The notes beneath the pieces were generated by a model. The model did not search any database and was not told the DNA's origin. It worked only from the letters and a program-made list of their open reading frames with translations. From Effusibacillus dendaii (GTDB lineage Bacteria; Bacillota; Bacilli; Tumebacillales; Effusibacillaceae): a stretch of 64,000 nucleotides of DNA. The DNA lies in the NCBI RefSeq assembly GCF_015097055.1, contig NZ_AP023366.1:472501-536500 (forward strand), given 5' to 3'. The position numbers were made by a program, and so were the translations under genes. This document shows, one piece after another, positions 8,473 through 20,634 of the stretch. Every line of letters begins with the position of its first letter. Position 1 is the stretch's first letter.

Positions 8473-10449
8473 ATGACAATACTCACAGAAGGAACGGTAC
8501 TTTGGCAACCGAGTGAAGACCGGGTAAACGAATCAGGCGTGCAAAAATTTATCAACTGGCTGGCTCAAAATAAAGGTCTGATCTTTACGGACTACCATTC
8601 GTTATGGAATTGGTCAGTCGATTCGTTGGAAGATTTTTGGGAGAGCGTTTGGGAATACCTCAATATCCGGTCATCCACGGCCTATCCGGCAGTGCTGGAA
8701 AAACGTGTGATGCCCGGAGCCAAGTGGTTTACCGGCGCCAGGCTCAACTACGCCGAACATGTGTTTCGCAATGTGCGGGACACCCAGCCGGCTGTCTTAT
8801 TCCAATCGGAGCATGTTCCACTCACCGAAATCTCCTGGGCGGAACTGGAACAAAAAACAGCTTCCATTGCGAAAACGCTGCGTGAATATGGCGTAAAGCC
8901 GGGGGATCGGGTCGTCGGATACATACCGAATATCCCGCAGGCAATCATCGCTTTTTTGGCATGTGCCAGCATTGGCGCGATTTGGTCAAGCTGCTCGCCT
9001 GATTTTGGAACCCCGAGCGTTGTTGACCGGTTTAAACAGATCGAACCGAAAGTGCTTTTCGCGGTAGACGGATATCGTTACAACGGCAAATCATTTGATC
9101 GAAAATCGGTTGTGGCAGAACTGCAAGAATCGCTCCCCAGCTTGCAAAAGACGATTTTCGTTCCGTATCTCCACGAGCATTCGAACACGGACGGATTGGA
9201 AAACGCAGTCCTGTTCCCGGATCTTCTGGAGGAAAAAGCGGAGCTAGCTTATGAACAGCTTCCGTTTGACCATCCGCTCTGGATTTTGTACTCGTCCGGA
9301 ACCACCGGTATCCCAAAAGCGATTGTACATCCGCAAGGCGGCATTATACTGCAGCATCTGACCACATTTTGCATTCAAAACGCACTGACCCCGGAGGACC
9401 GTTTCTTCTGGTTTACGACAACCGGCTGGATGATGTGGAACTATTTGGTCAGCACACTGCTGGTTGGCGCGACCGTAGTCCAGTATGACGGAAGCCCCGC
9501 TTATCCGGGTTCGCATGTTCTTTGGGAACTCGCTGAAAAATCAGGCATTACATTTATGGGAATCAGTCCCGCGTTTATCAGCATTTGCATGAAATCGGGC
9601 ATCCGTCCTGGCGATCAGTATGATTTGAGCAAATTGAAAGGAATCGGCGTGACAGGCGCGCCGCTCACTTCCGACGGATTTCACTGGACCTATCAACACG
9701 TGAAAAAGGATTTGTGGCTGAACTCGACAAGCGGCGGCACCGACGTATGCACCGCTTTTGTCGGTGGAACTCCGTCGCTTCCGGTTCGGGCAGGCGAGAT
9801 CCAATGCCGGGTGCTCGGCGTGAAGGCAGAAGCGTTTGATGATAACGGAAATTCCGTTGTGGATGAAGTGGGCGAACTGGTGATTACGCTGCCAATGCCG
9901 ACAATGCCGGTCTATTTTTGGAACGATCCTGACGGAACGCGTTATCGGGAAAGTTACTTCGACATGTACCCCGGTTACTGGCGGCACGGTGACTGGATTA
10001 AAATCAAATCAGGCGGCGGCTGCGTCATTTACGGACGTTCCGACTCCACCATCAACCGGCAGGGCGTTCGGATGGGAACGAGTGAGATTTATCAGGCTGT
10101 TGAAGGTGTTGACGAAGTGATCGACAGTTTGGTGGTGGATCTGGAACATTTGGGCCGACAATCATTCCTACCCTGTTTTGTGGTGCTGAAAGAAGGCGTT
10201 TCCCTCACGGAAGAGTTGAAAAAAACAATCAAAGACCGGGTTCGCCAGTTTGTTTCACCGCGCCACGTTCCGGACGAAATCTATCAAGTTTCACAAATAC
10301 CCCGAACATTAAACGGCAAGAAAATGGAAGTGCCAATCCGTAAAATCCTGCTCGGTTTTCCGATTGAAAAAGCGGTCAATCCCGACTCGATGGGAAATCC
10401 GGAATCGCTCCCGTTTTTTATCGAACTGGCGAGGACTCTGAACCACTAG
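8473..10449 (+). CDS. Acetoacetate--CoA ligase
   Basis: A 658-residue member of the ANL adenylating family with the length and N-terminal region of acetoacetyl-CoA synthetases (GTVLWQPSEDRV, then MPGAKWFTGARLNYAEHVF). The AMP-binding motif YSSGTTGIPKAIVHP lies at about residues 272-286; YGRSDSTINRQGVRMG and the final PRTLNGKKMEVP with the adenylation lysine are in the C-terminal domain. It activates acetoacetate to acetoacetyl-CoA with ATP, for thiolysis to acetyl-CoA or for polyester synthesis. It is coupled with the upstream cyclase-family gene. Confidence 0.92.
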   Translation: MTILTEGTVLWQPSEDRVNESGVQKFINWLAQNKGLIFTDYHSLWNWSVDSLEDFWESVWEYLNIRSSTAYPAVLEKRVMPGAKWFTGARLNYAEHVFRNVRDTQPAVLFQSEHVPLTEISWAELEQKTASIAKTLREYGVKPGDRVVGYIPNIPQAIIAFLACASIGAIWSSCSPDFGTPSVVDRFKQIEPKVLFAVDGYRYNGKSFDRKSVVAELQESLPSLQKTIFVPYLHEHSNTDGLENAVLFPDLLEEKAELAYEQLPFDHPLWILYSSGTTGIPKAIVHPQGGIILQHLTTFCIQNALTPEDRFFWFTTTGWMMWNYLVSTLLVGATVVQYDGSPAYPGSHVLWELAEKSGITFMGISPAFISICMKSGIRPGDQYDLSKLKGIGVTGAPLTSDGFHWTYQHVKKDLWLNSTSGGTDVCTAFVGGTPSLPVRAGEIQCRVLGVKAEAFDDNGNSVVDEVGELVITLPMPTMPVYFWNDPDGTRYRESYFDMYPGYWRHGDWIKIKSGGGCVIYGRSDSTINRQGVRMGTSEIYQAVEGVDEVIDSLVVDLEHLGRQSFLPCFVVLKEGVSLTEELKKTIKDRVRQFVSPRHVPDEIYQVSQIPRTLNGKKMEVPIRKILLGFPIEKAVNPDSMGNPESLPFFIELARTLNH

Positions 10450-10469
10450 ACGTCAAACGAAGATGCAGA

Positions 10470-10498
10470 TTGCGCATGTCGATTTTTTACAATATACT
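10470..10498 (+). promoter_or_regulatory. Probable sigma-A promoter of the crcB operon
   Basis: TTGCGC (10470-10475), 17-base spacer and TATACT (10493-10498) lie about 33 bases before the fluoride riboswitch, giving a start site near 10505. Confidence 0.55.
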
Positions 10499-10530
10499 GG
10501 GGTTAAATCAATGAAAGATCAATCAAATGG

Positions 10531-10608
10531 ATAGGCGATGGAGTTCGCCATAACCGCCGTTTGGCTAATGACTCCTACCAGTCTCTTGCTGGTAGGAATT
10601 TGTTTTTT
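10531..10608 (+). promoter_or_regulatory. Fluoride riboswitch with terminator
   Basis: The segment begins with AGGCGATGGAGTTCGCC, runs through TTTGGCTAATGACTCCTACC and is the conserved crcB-motif aptamer. The CCTACCAG/CTGGTAGG hairpin (10574-10598) followed by a T run is the expression-platform terminator, and its left arm is shared with the aptamer end. In this class fluoride binding stabilises the aptamer and lets transcription continue into the exporter genes. Two fluoride channel genes follow immediately, which confirms the assignment. Confidence 0.96.
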
Positions 10609-10637
10609 AGTGCTGCATGAAAGGGGAGGTGGCCGCT

Positions 10638-11042
10638 GTGCCCTACTTGATTGTCGGAGTAGGAGGTATTTTGGGAGCATTGCTGCGTTACTTGCTGGGT
10701 CTCTACGTTCATTTTTGGTGGCAATCTCCGTTTCCTTTAGGGACGCTGTTGACCAACTTGATCGGGTGTGTGGCTCTGGCATGGATTACGACACGGCTTT
10801 TGAAACCGGGTTCCTTCCAGACATGGATTCGTCTTGGATTTGGAACAGGGCTGATTGGTTCGTTCACCACTTTTTCGACATTCAGTCTGGAGACGGTGGA
10901 GCTGTTAAAACGGGATCTATGGGGCGTTGCACTGCTTTATGTTCTATTGAGCTTATGGGGAGGACTCTTGATGGCTTGGGTCGGCTGCAGAATTGCCCGG
11001 TCCCAATTGCAAAAAAGGGCGAAGGAGGCGGAATCGGCATGA
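10638..11042 (+). CDS. crcB: Fluoride channel Fluc/CrcB, first subunit
   Basis: A 134-residue protein with four membrane helices, the size of Fluc channels. It shows GGILGALLRYLLG at the N-terminus, GTLLTNLIGC with the pore asparagine, and GSFTTFSTFS with the phenylalanine-box and sodium-site region. The GTG at 10638 is preferred over ATG 10617 because the site AAGGGGAGGTGG (10621-10632) lies between them. It sits behind a fluoride riboswitch. The stop overlaps the second crcB ATG (ATGA), so the pair is translationally coupled and may form a heterodimeric channel, as known for paired Fluc genes. Confidence 0.94.
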   Translation: MPYLIVGVGGILGALLRYLLGLYVHFWWQSPFPLGTLLTNLIGCVALAWITTRLLKPGSFQTWIRLGFGTGLIGSFTTFSTFSLETVELLKRDLWGVALLYVLLSLWGGLLMAWVGCRIARSQLQKRAKEAESA

Positions 11043-11422
11043 TCGTTAACGCTTTACTGGTGGCAACGGGAGGTTTCTTCGGAGCGGTCGCCCGGTACAT
11101 AGCCAGCCAATGGTTTGGCAAGCGGTTTCCCTCTGTGTTCCCTTACGGTACGTTATTTGTGAATCTGCTGGGATCCTTTTTATTGGGGCTGATAACCGGC
11201 GGCAGATGGGCGCCTGCCGTCAGCCTCTTATTTGGAACCGGATTTATGGGCGCTTTTACGACCTTCTCCACTTTCAAATGGGAGTCTTTACAACTCGGCG
11301 AGAAAAAACAATGGAAAGCGCTCATTTGGTACCTGGCAATCAGTTACACAGCGGGAGTGATCCTGGCTTTCCTGGGATACGCGGTCGGGGCGGCAATCGA
11401 TCCGCATCATGGCGAAAGATAA
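11039..11422 (+). CDS. crcB: Fluoride channel Fluc/CrcB, second subunit
   Basis: A 127-residue, four-helix Fluc/CrcB protein with GGFFGAVARYIAS, GTLFVNLLGSFLLG and GAFTTFSTFKWE. It differs clearly from the first subunit. The start at 11039 overlaps the preceding stop by 4 bases and follows GAAGGAGGCGG. Fluc channels are dual-topology dimers; organisms with two tandem genes usually make antiparallel heterodimers with one gene per orientation. That is the likely state here, although topology was not calculated. Confidence 0.94.
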   Translation: MIVNALLVATGGFFGAVARYIASQWFGKRFPSVFPYGTLFVNLLGSFLLGLITGGRWAPAVSLLFGTGFMGAFTTFSTFKWESLQLGEKKQWKALIWYLAISYTAGVILAFLGYAVGAAIDPHHGER

Positions 11423-11509
11423 ACAAGTCATTCCGATAAATTTTACCTCCGAATCAGCAGATATGATATAATTATAAGTTGTGCCTATTGATAGAAACGG
11501 AGGGTCGGC

Positions 11510-13084
11510 ATGAGTATTTTAACTGTAACAGACGTTTCCCATGGGTTTGGTGCTCGGACCCTGTTTACGAAAATATCATTTCGCCTGCTGCGCGGTGAGC
11601 GGATCGGACTGGTAGGCGCCAATGGAGTTGGCAAGTCTACCCTGATGAATATCATTACAGGAACGATCGAACCGGACGAAGGCAAAATCGAATGGTCCAC
11701 CCGGGCAACTGTCGGCTATCTCGATCAGCATACGAAACTGACACCCGGCAAAACGATCCGCGACATTCTTCGTGATGCTTTCCGTCCGTTGTTTGAATTG
11801 GAACAGGAATTGACCGTAATCGCTGAAAAAATGGCGGACGCATCGCCTGAAGAATTGGAAAAACTGCTTGAGGACATGGGTGAAGTCCAGGAACGATTGG
11901 ATCTCAGCGGTTTCTATATGATTGATGCGCAAATTGAAGAGTTGGCAAAAGGGTTGGGCCTTACCGCAGTCGGTCTTGACCGGGATGTGAACGATTTGTC
12001 GGGCGGCCAGCGGACAAAAGTATTATTGGCCAAATTGTTGTTGGAAAAGCCGAATGTGCTGCTGCTTGACGAACCTACCAACTATTTGGATGCCGAACAT
12101 ATCGAATGGTTAACCCGCTACCTGCAGGAATATCCGTACAGTTTTCTGCTGATTTCACATGATACGCTGTTTATGAACGATGTGGTCAACCGGATTTATC
12201 ATCTGGAGGGCGGCAAACTGTCCGCTTATGCGGGAGATTACGAGCAGTTTCTGCGAGTATATGAACAGAAACGCCAGCAGCACGCAGATGCGTATGAACG
12301 CCAGCAGGATGAAATCTCCCGCCTGGAAGATTTTATCGCACGCAATAAAGCACGGGCGGCAACGTCCGGACGGGCCAAATCGCGGCAAAAAATGCTGGAC
12401 AAAATGGAACGAATCGAACGGCCCGTTACCTACCCGCGGCCGTCCTTCCAGTTTGCGGAAGCGCGACTGTCTTCAAAAGAAGTGGTCACTGCCAAAAACC
12501 TGCAGATCGGCTATTCGTTCCCTTTGCTTCCGGAACTTTCCATTTCGGTGGAAAGAGGCAAGAAGATTGCGATCACCGGCTGCAACGGCATGGGCAAGTC
12601 GACTCTGCTCAAAACGCTGATGGGGATTTTACAGCCGCTGGCCGGTTCTGTTGAGTTAGGTGACTATTTGCATCCGGCTTATTTTGAACAGGAGAGCAAA
12701 ATCATTAAAAATGTAACAGCGCTGGAAGATGTCTGGGAATCTTTCCCGCATCTTGCCAATCAGGAGGTACGGGCGAATTTGGCTCGCTGCGGTCTCGGCA
12801 ACGAACATATCACATCGAAGTTGTCTGCGTTGTCAGGGGGCGAGCAGGCAAAAGTGCGTCTTTGCAAACTGATGCTGACGCCGAGCAATTGGATGCTGCT
12901 GGACGAACCGACCAACCATCTGGATGTGGAGGCGAAAGAAGAGTTGGCCATTGCATTGAAAAACTATAAAGGCACTATTCTGCTCGTTTCCCACGAACCG
13001 GAGTTTTACAAAGACTGGATTACGGAAGAATGGAATGTGGAAGCCTGGGCTAAACAAGGGGTTCGCAGGGAGATTGAAAGATGA
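11510..13084 (+). CDS. yfmM: ABC-F family ATPase, YfmM-like
   Basis: A 524-residue soluble protein with two ATP-binding cassettes and no membrane domain. Cassette 1 has Walker A GANGVGKST (36-44), LSGGQ and [11 protein letters not shown]; cassette 2 has GCNGMGKST, LSGGEQAKV and [11 protein letters not shown] charged linker with RAATSGRAKSRQKMLDK joins them. ABC-F proteins act on the ribosome E site. The match to B. subtilis YfmM is strong in my recollection, and the next gene is a YfmL-like helicase, the same pair as in Bacillus. The ATG overlaps nothing upstream and has GGAGGGTCGGC before it. Confidence 0.88.
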   Translation: MSILTVTDVSHGFGARTLFTKISFRLLRGERIGLVGANGVGKSTLMNIITGTIEPDEGKIEWSTRATVGYLDQHTKLTPGKTIRDILRDAFRPLFELEQELTVIAEKMADASPEELEKLLEDMGEVQERLDLSGFYMIDAQIEELAKGLGLTAVGLDRDVNDLSGGQRTKVLLAKLLLEKPNVLLLDEPTNYLDAEHIEWLTRYLQEYPYSFLLISHDTLFMNDVVNRIYHLEGGKLSAYAGDYEQFLRVYEQKRQQHADAYERQQDEISRLEDFIARNKARAATSGRAKSRQKMLDKMERIERPVTYPRPSFQFAEARLSSKEVVTAKNLQIGYSFPLLPELSISVERGKKIAITGCNGMGKSTLLKTLMGILQPLAGSVELGDYLHPAYFEQESKIIKNVTALEDVWESFPHLANQEVRANLARCGLGNEHITSKLSALSGGEQAKVRLCKLMLTPSNWMLLDEPTNHLDVEAKEELAIALKNYKGTILLVSHEPEFYKDWITEEWNVEAWAKQGVRREIER

Positions 13085-14274
13085 ACAATATGTTTTCGAT
13101 AACCGAAATGAAACCATTTTTGCAGGAAACCTGGACAAAATCCGGTTTCGCTTCCTTTACAGAAATCCAGCAGACATCGATTCCGCTGATTTTGGAAGGA
13201 AAGGATGTAATCGCAGAATCACCTACCGGTACCGGCAAGACGCTTACCTATTTGTTGCCTGTATTGGAACGGATGGATCCGGATCGAAAGGATATCCAGG
13301 CTGTCATTCTGGCTCCTACCCGCGAATTGGTCATGCAGATTCAGGGAGAGATACAAAAGTTCGCCGAAAAAGGTGGCATCAGAGGAATCGCCCTGGTTGG
13401 CGGAGCGGATATAAAAAGGCAAATCGAGAAATTAAAAACACACCCGCAGATTGTCGCAGGAACGCCTGCGCGCATTCAAGAGTTAATCAAAGTGAAAAAA
13501 ATGAAAATGCATGAAGTCAAAACGATTGTCGTCGATGAAGCGGACCAGATGATGGAGATGCATCTGCTCGACACGATCAAAGAAGTGGTCAAAACTACAC
13601 TGAAAGACCGTCAACTCTTGTTTTTCTCCGCCACCGTTACGGACCGTGTCGAGCAAACAGGAAAACACATGATGAAACAGCCGGAAGTGATACGGGTCAG
13701 CCGGGCGAACCTTGCTTTTTCGCCAGTCGAACACATCTATCTGATCTGTGAGAAACGAGAAAAGATTGATCTGCTGCGCCGAGTTGTAAAAATGGGTGCT
13801 TCTAAGGCGATTGCCTTTGTCAACGGCACCAGCGATTTTAACGAACTGGCCGCAAAACTGGAATATAAAGGGATACCTGTGCAAGTTTTACACGGCGAAC
13901 GCAGTAAAACGGAACGGGAGACAATCATGAAAAACTTCCGGGCAGGCAAGTTCCCGTTGCTGCTTGCGACCGATCTGGCCGCCAGGGGATTGGATATTGA
14001 AGGAATTACTCATGTCATTCATTTTGATGCGCCGGACACGCCGGATCAATACATACATCGATCAGGCCGGACGGGCCGGATGGGGGCAGCCGGAACGGTA
14101 ATTTCCATCATTACGGAAAACCAGGAAGGGCTGTTAAAAAAGTTTGGCAAACACCTCGGGATTCCGATTCGAAAGAAAACGCTTTTTAAAGGTGAATTTG
14201 TGGATCAGAAGCCATTCCAGGCAAAACCGAAATCTAACGGCTTGGCCAAAACGGGCAAGAAGAACAGCCGGTAG
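13081..14274 (+). CDS. yfmL: DEAD-box RNA helicase, YfmL-like
   Basis: A 397-residue two-domain RecA-like helicase. Visible motifs: Q motif GFASFTEIQ, Walker A SPTGTGKT, APTRELVMQ, DEAD at residues 152-155, FFSAT, and C-terminal ATDLAARGLDIEG and HRSGRTGR. The tail is short and lysine-rich, unlike the long tails of CshA or DbpA; this fits YfmL, linked in B. subtilis to 50S subunit assembly. Its ATG overlaps the yfmM stop (ATGA), so both are probably made together for ribosome maturation. Confidence 0.88.
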   Translation: MNNMFSITEMKPFLQETWTKSGFASFTEIQQTSIPLILEGKDVIAESPTGTGKTLTYLLPVLERMDPDRKDIQAVILAPTRELVMQIQGEIQKFAEKGGIRGIALVGGADIKRQIEKLKTHPQIVAGTPARIQELIKVKKMKMHEVKTIVVDEADQMMEMHLLDTIKEVVKTTLKDRQLLFFSATVTDRVEQTGKHMMKQPEVIRVSRANLAFSPVEHIYLICEKREKIDLLRRVVKMGASKAIAFVNGTSDFNELAAKLEYKGIPVQVLHGERSKTERETIMKNFRAGKFPLLLATDLAARGLDIEGITHVIHFDAPDTPDQYIHRSGRTGRMGAAGTVISIITENQEGLLKKFGKHLGIPIRKKTLFKGEFVDQKPFQAKPKSNGLAKTGKKNSR

Positions 14275-14299
14275 GTTCGCATTCATCCAATCCGGGGAG

Positions 14300-14330
14300 G
14301 GTCCGCTAGAACGGGCCTTTCTTTTATTTT
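14300..14330 (+). terminator. Rho-independent terminator after yfmL
   Basis: GGTCCG (14300-14305) pairs with CGGGCC (14312-14317, one G-U pair), followed by TTTCTTTTATTTTT. Confidence 0.75.
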
Positions 14331-14411
14331 TGCCCTATTTCATGACACTGCCGAAATTTCATGGTAAAGTAAATAAGTTATGGGTTATTTTCAAAAAAGG
14401 TGGTTGTTTGA

Positions 14412-16022
<1,611 letters not shown>

Positions 16023-16041
16023 ACTCGGACACAACAATTCG

Positions 16042-16068
16042 AACTGACCTGAAACAGGTCAGTTTTTT
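16042..16068 (+). terminator. Rho-independent terminator after ykpA
   Basis: ACTGACCTG (16043-16051) and CAGGTCAGT (16055-16063) form a 9-bp stem with a 3-base loop, then a T run. Confidence 0.92.
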
Positions 16069-16221
16069 GCATTGGCCCCATCAGATTTTACATCACTGTT
16101 TTCGGTACTGATTCGATACGGGACGCAGGATATTAGAAGCGAATATGGAATATAGTCAGATTAATTACGCAATTCATACAATCGGAAAAAATCCGGTCAA
16201 GTCGTAAAGGAGGCCTATTGA

Positions 16222-16847
16222 TTGGATACCATGCAAGTTTTGGTAGAGAAAAACGTACCTTGCCCAATGAGGGACGGCACGATTTTGCGCGCCGATATTT
16301 ACCGGCCAAACGATGCGGAAAAATATTCTGTGCTGTTGACAAGACTGCCCTACAACAAGGATCTTCCCCGGTATGTACACCGCTTTGTGGACCCGATTCG
16401 GTTTGCCGGCAACGGATAGGTGGTGATCGTTCAGGATGTAAGAGGGTGCCACCCAGCGTCCTCCTCATTTAACGGCCATTTTGAATCATAAGCTGGAGGA
16501 ACCGGTATGGGAAAAGCTCAGCATCGTCGAAGAATACCCGATTTTGGATGTTCCCGCTTATCATCTGGGCGGATGGTATGACTGCTTTCTCGGTCCGACA
16601 CTAAAAAACTTTACGGAAATGCGGGAAAAAGCCCCTGGCGAGAGAGCTCGAACCTGGCAAAAATTGATTATTGGACCCGGGGCGCACGGGGTGTTTACGC
16701 CGGTTATCCAAATACGGGAGGCACCACGATCGAAAGTGCGGAAATGAAAAAGCGCAGCAAGTCATTTTCCATAACGAACAGTATCCGTCACACATCCTGC
16801 TGCCCGTGATCCCAAATACAAAAAAACCTGACGATAGGGGTGTTTAA
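16222..16847 (+). pseudogene. CocE/NonD-type (X-Pro dipeptidyl-peptidase-like) hydrolase remnant
   Basis: Three pieces of one serine hydrolase remain. The first (TTG 16222, site AAAGGAGG) reads MRDGTILRADIYRP and LLTRLPYNKD, then meets a stop after FAGNG and continues with VVIVQDVRGC in the same frame. The second (16481 on) reads VPAYHLGGWYDCFL and LIIGPGAHG. The third, in another frame, reads QVIFHNEQYPSHILLPVIP, the usual C-terminus, to the TAA at 16845. The catalytic Ser segment is missing and total length is about a third of the normal 550-600 residues. It is a decayed gene with stop, deletions and frameshifts. Confidence 0.85.
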
Positions 16848-16848
16848 C

Positions 16849-18565
16849 ATGCGAAATATTCAAAAGGAAATTGACCGGTCTCTTTATTCGGATAATCTGC
16901 CGCGTCCCAAACCAGATGCGAATTTTTATACAGAGGATGCAAATATCCAATATTTGATGAGGCGTTATTTGCCAGAAAAGTTGCAGGAATGGGCAGATCG
17001 CGAATTAACCCGGTTCGGCGCCTTGATTGCCGGCCCTGTAGATCAGCGGGCCTTTTTTACCGATGGGGAAGGCCGTCCAAAACTGAAGAAATACAATCGG
17101 CTGGGAGAAGACATTTCCGAAATTATCACGAATGACGGTTACAAGCAGACCGTTAAAGAGGTTTATGAATCCGGTATTGTCGGCTACTTATATCATGAGA
17201 TTCCGGAACTGAACGAGAAAGCCCCTTATGCCTATTCGTATTTACAAGGGTACCTGCTCAGCCAGGCGGAACCTGGTTTTTTTGTATGAAGGAGCCACTT
17301 GGCTCACGGAAAGGCAAGGCGGGTCGGATGTGGGCGCCAACTTGACCATGGCAGTACCTGATCCGGAGCAAGGGGAGGGAGTGTATCGGCTAACGGGCGA
17401 AAAATTTTTCGCCAGCAATGCGGGGGCCATGGTGGCAACCGTGCTGGCTAGAATCAATCCGGAATTGCCCGGCACAAAAGGGTTAGGGTTGTTTTTGGTT
17501 CCGTGGATAAAGCCAGATGGGCAAAAAAACCAGATCTATGTGCGCCGGTTAAAAGAAAAACTGGGAGTGAACGCAGTTCCCTCCGCCGAGGTGATTCTGG
17601 AAGATGCGGAAGGGTATTTGATCGGAGACGCCGATAAAGGATTCAAGTATATGGCGGAAGCTCTCAATATTTCCCGAATTTGCAATGCAATCGCATCGCT
17701 TGGAATCATGCGGCGCGCCTTTTATGAGGCGGTTCAGTACGCGTCAGGCCGGAAGGCGTTTGGCAAGCCCATCATTCAGTATTCCATGGTGCAAGAAACG
17801 TTGGCAGACCTGCTGGTGGAACTGGAGGTCAATACAGGGTCGTGCTTTGAAATGATCCATTATTTCGACAAGATGGTTACAGACCAAGCGGCTTCCGAGG
17901 ATGAAAAAGCGATGGCCCGGTTCCTGATTCCACTTTTAAAATACAGGACCGGTGAACTGGCGATAAAAGCAGCCCATCAATCGCTTGAAACACACGGCGG
18001 CAACGGATTTATCGAAGAGTACGTGACACCGCGCCTGCTGCGGGATTCGCAGGTGCTGACCGTTTGGGAAGGAACAGCCAATATTTTGGCACTGGATCTG
18101 GTTCGGGTGATGAAAAAGGAGAATGGGCACCAGTCGTTTTTCCGCATTCTGACACGGGACATTGCCGCTCTGCAGAACCCTTTGTCAGAACCGTTTAAAC
18201 CCGTTTTGCGGAGCGCCCTGCAGGAAATTCAGGAAAGCTTGCAGCAGATTTGGCAACAGTCGGAAGCAGTCATGACCTATCATCTGAAGGCGTTTGCCGA
18301 CTATTTGGTCGACGTGTTCCAGTTGGTTCAGATTCTGAAGGAAGCAGAAGATCAGGCCAAACAGGACGGAAACGGACGAAAATTCATTGTCGCATATCTG
18401 TTCAGGAAGCGGCACTTCGACCGCCCGAGCCATCGTGGGCTGTTGGATACCCATCTGGCAGACTTGGCATTTTTTGAAGAACTGGTTTCGTATCAGACGA
18501 TTCCCGTTGCAGCGGCCACTAATTTCTTTGAGAGCAGTCAAATGAAAAAAACCGTCCCTAATTGA
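16849..18565 (+). pseudogene. Acyl-CoA dehydrogenase (AidB-like), broken by internal deletion
   Basis: The first part (ATG 16849, about 147 residues) ends in YLLSQAEPGFF and a stop. The second part, in a different frame, resumes at about 17288 with ATWLTERQGGSDVGAN and runs to residue-rich C-terminal VLTVWEGTANILALDL and the final domain at 18565. In intact AidB-type proteins several tens of residues lie between these two motifs, so the lesion is a deletion plus frame change at the run of seven T near 17278-17284, not a simple slip. FAD/acyl-CoA dehydrogenase motifs downstream are otherwise well kept, so the loss is recent. It was probably an acyl-CoA oxidation enzyme. Confidence 0.85.
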
Positions 18566-18586
18566 CAACATCTCATGCAGCTGTAG

Positions 18587-19294
<708 letters not shown>

Positions 19295-19310
19295 GATTTT
19301 CGGGAGGAAC

Positions 19311-20624
19311 ATGGAGAAAACAGGAGCACTATCTTCTTTTACAAGAATCAACAAACTGCAGGAAATGGCTCAGCAGCGATTGGACTTATTGGTGAGAGGC
19401 GGCGGCATTACCGGTGCCGGGCTTGCGTTAGATGCATCGTCTCGCGGATTAACGGTTGGACTTGTGGAGAAGCAGGACTTTGCTGCAGGCACAAGCAGCC
19501 GATCCACCAAATTGATCCATGGCGGTTTGCGTTATTTGAAACAAGGCGAATTACAACTGGTAAAAGAAGTGGGAAGGGAACGGGCCATACTCTATCGAAA
19601 CGCTCCCCACATCGTAATTCTGGAGAAAATGTTATTGCCGATAGTCACAAATGGCACCTACGGAAAACTTGCCACTTCGTTTGCTCTCTGGCTCTATGAC
19701 CGGCTGGCCGGTGTAAAAAAAGAAGAACGGCGTGTCATGCTGTCCAAACAGGCAACAGAGAAACAGGAGCCCTTGCTGCGCAAAGATATTTTAAAGGGAA
19801 GCGGGCTCTATATTGAATATCGGACTGACGATGCAAGGCTTGTGATTGAGGTGATCAAAACCGCTGCTGCCTATGGAGCGCTCTGCGCCAATTATGCGGA
19901 AGCCACCCGCTTCATTTACCAGGATCAAAAAGCAATCGGTGTTGTTGTAACCGAACTTCTTTCCCAAACCGAGTATCAGATATTCGCAAGAAAAATCGTT
20001 AACGCCGCCGGTCCGTGGGTGGATCAGTTGTGATCAAAAGACAACTCCCTGTACGGCAAACGTCTTCACCTTACGAAGGGAGTCCATCTTGTGGTTCCGC
20101 ACTCCAAGCTCCCCCTGCAGCAATCCGTTTATTTTGATGTATCGGACGGGCGCATGATCTTTGCCATACCGCGTGAGCAGGTTAATCACCATTGCTTTAT
20201 AGACAAAATGGGGCGAGTCAACGACTCATCATACGATCCGCAGCAACGGTTGGCAGTCGCCGAGTTATGGTATGGTATCGAGCAAGAAATGGTAGTCCAT
20301 ATCAGTGATTGTCTGATTCGAAGGACGGGACGGCTGTTTTTCAAACGAGATTCGCTTGCTGCTGTCTATCCTCTGTTGATCGATGAAATGGCAAAAGCAT
20401 TTCAATGGAGCGCAGCAGAAAAGTGGGCTGTTGCCAACAATTTGAAGAAGAATTTGATTTGGCAGTCGATTTTGTATAATACCTTTCATCATGCCAATAC
20501 CTTCGACCATGCTTGGCGAAAGCCAAGTTTTTTTCTGCATTCACTCCAAAATAACTTTTTGAATTTGGTGGGATATTACAGTAGGTGCTGGAAAAACACA
20601 GGAGATCCCATTACAAAGGAGTGA
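19311..20624 (+). pseudogene. glpD: Glycerol-3-phosphate dehydrogenase, broken
   Basis: The first 240 codons carry the FAD-binding segment LLVRGGGITGAGLALDASSR (the usual VIGGG is changed to VRGGG), GTSSRSTKLIHGGLRYLK and VNAAGPWVDQL, then TGA at 20031. The sequence continues after it with [20 protein letters not shown], which is the next conserved block. A further internal gap lies after FAIPRE, and the C-terminal domain ([15 protein letters not shown]) survives to 20624. So a stop and at least one deletion inactivate it. It belongs to the decayed glpKD pair. Confidence 0.88.
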
Positions 20625-20634
20625 AACAGAAACA

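Noticed and set aside
10538-11038. Upstream in-frame extension of the second crcB gene
   Set aside because: It would run through the riboswitch and first crcB in another frame; the ATG at 11039 with GAAGGAGGCGG is the natural start.
17228-17300. Programmed frameshift in the acyl-CoA dehydrogenase
   Set aside because: The run of seven T is suggestive, but residues between the two conserved blocks are missing, so a shift would not restore a full protein.
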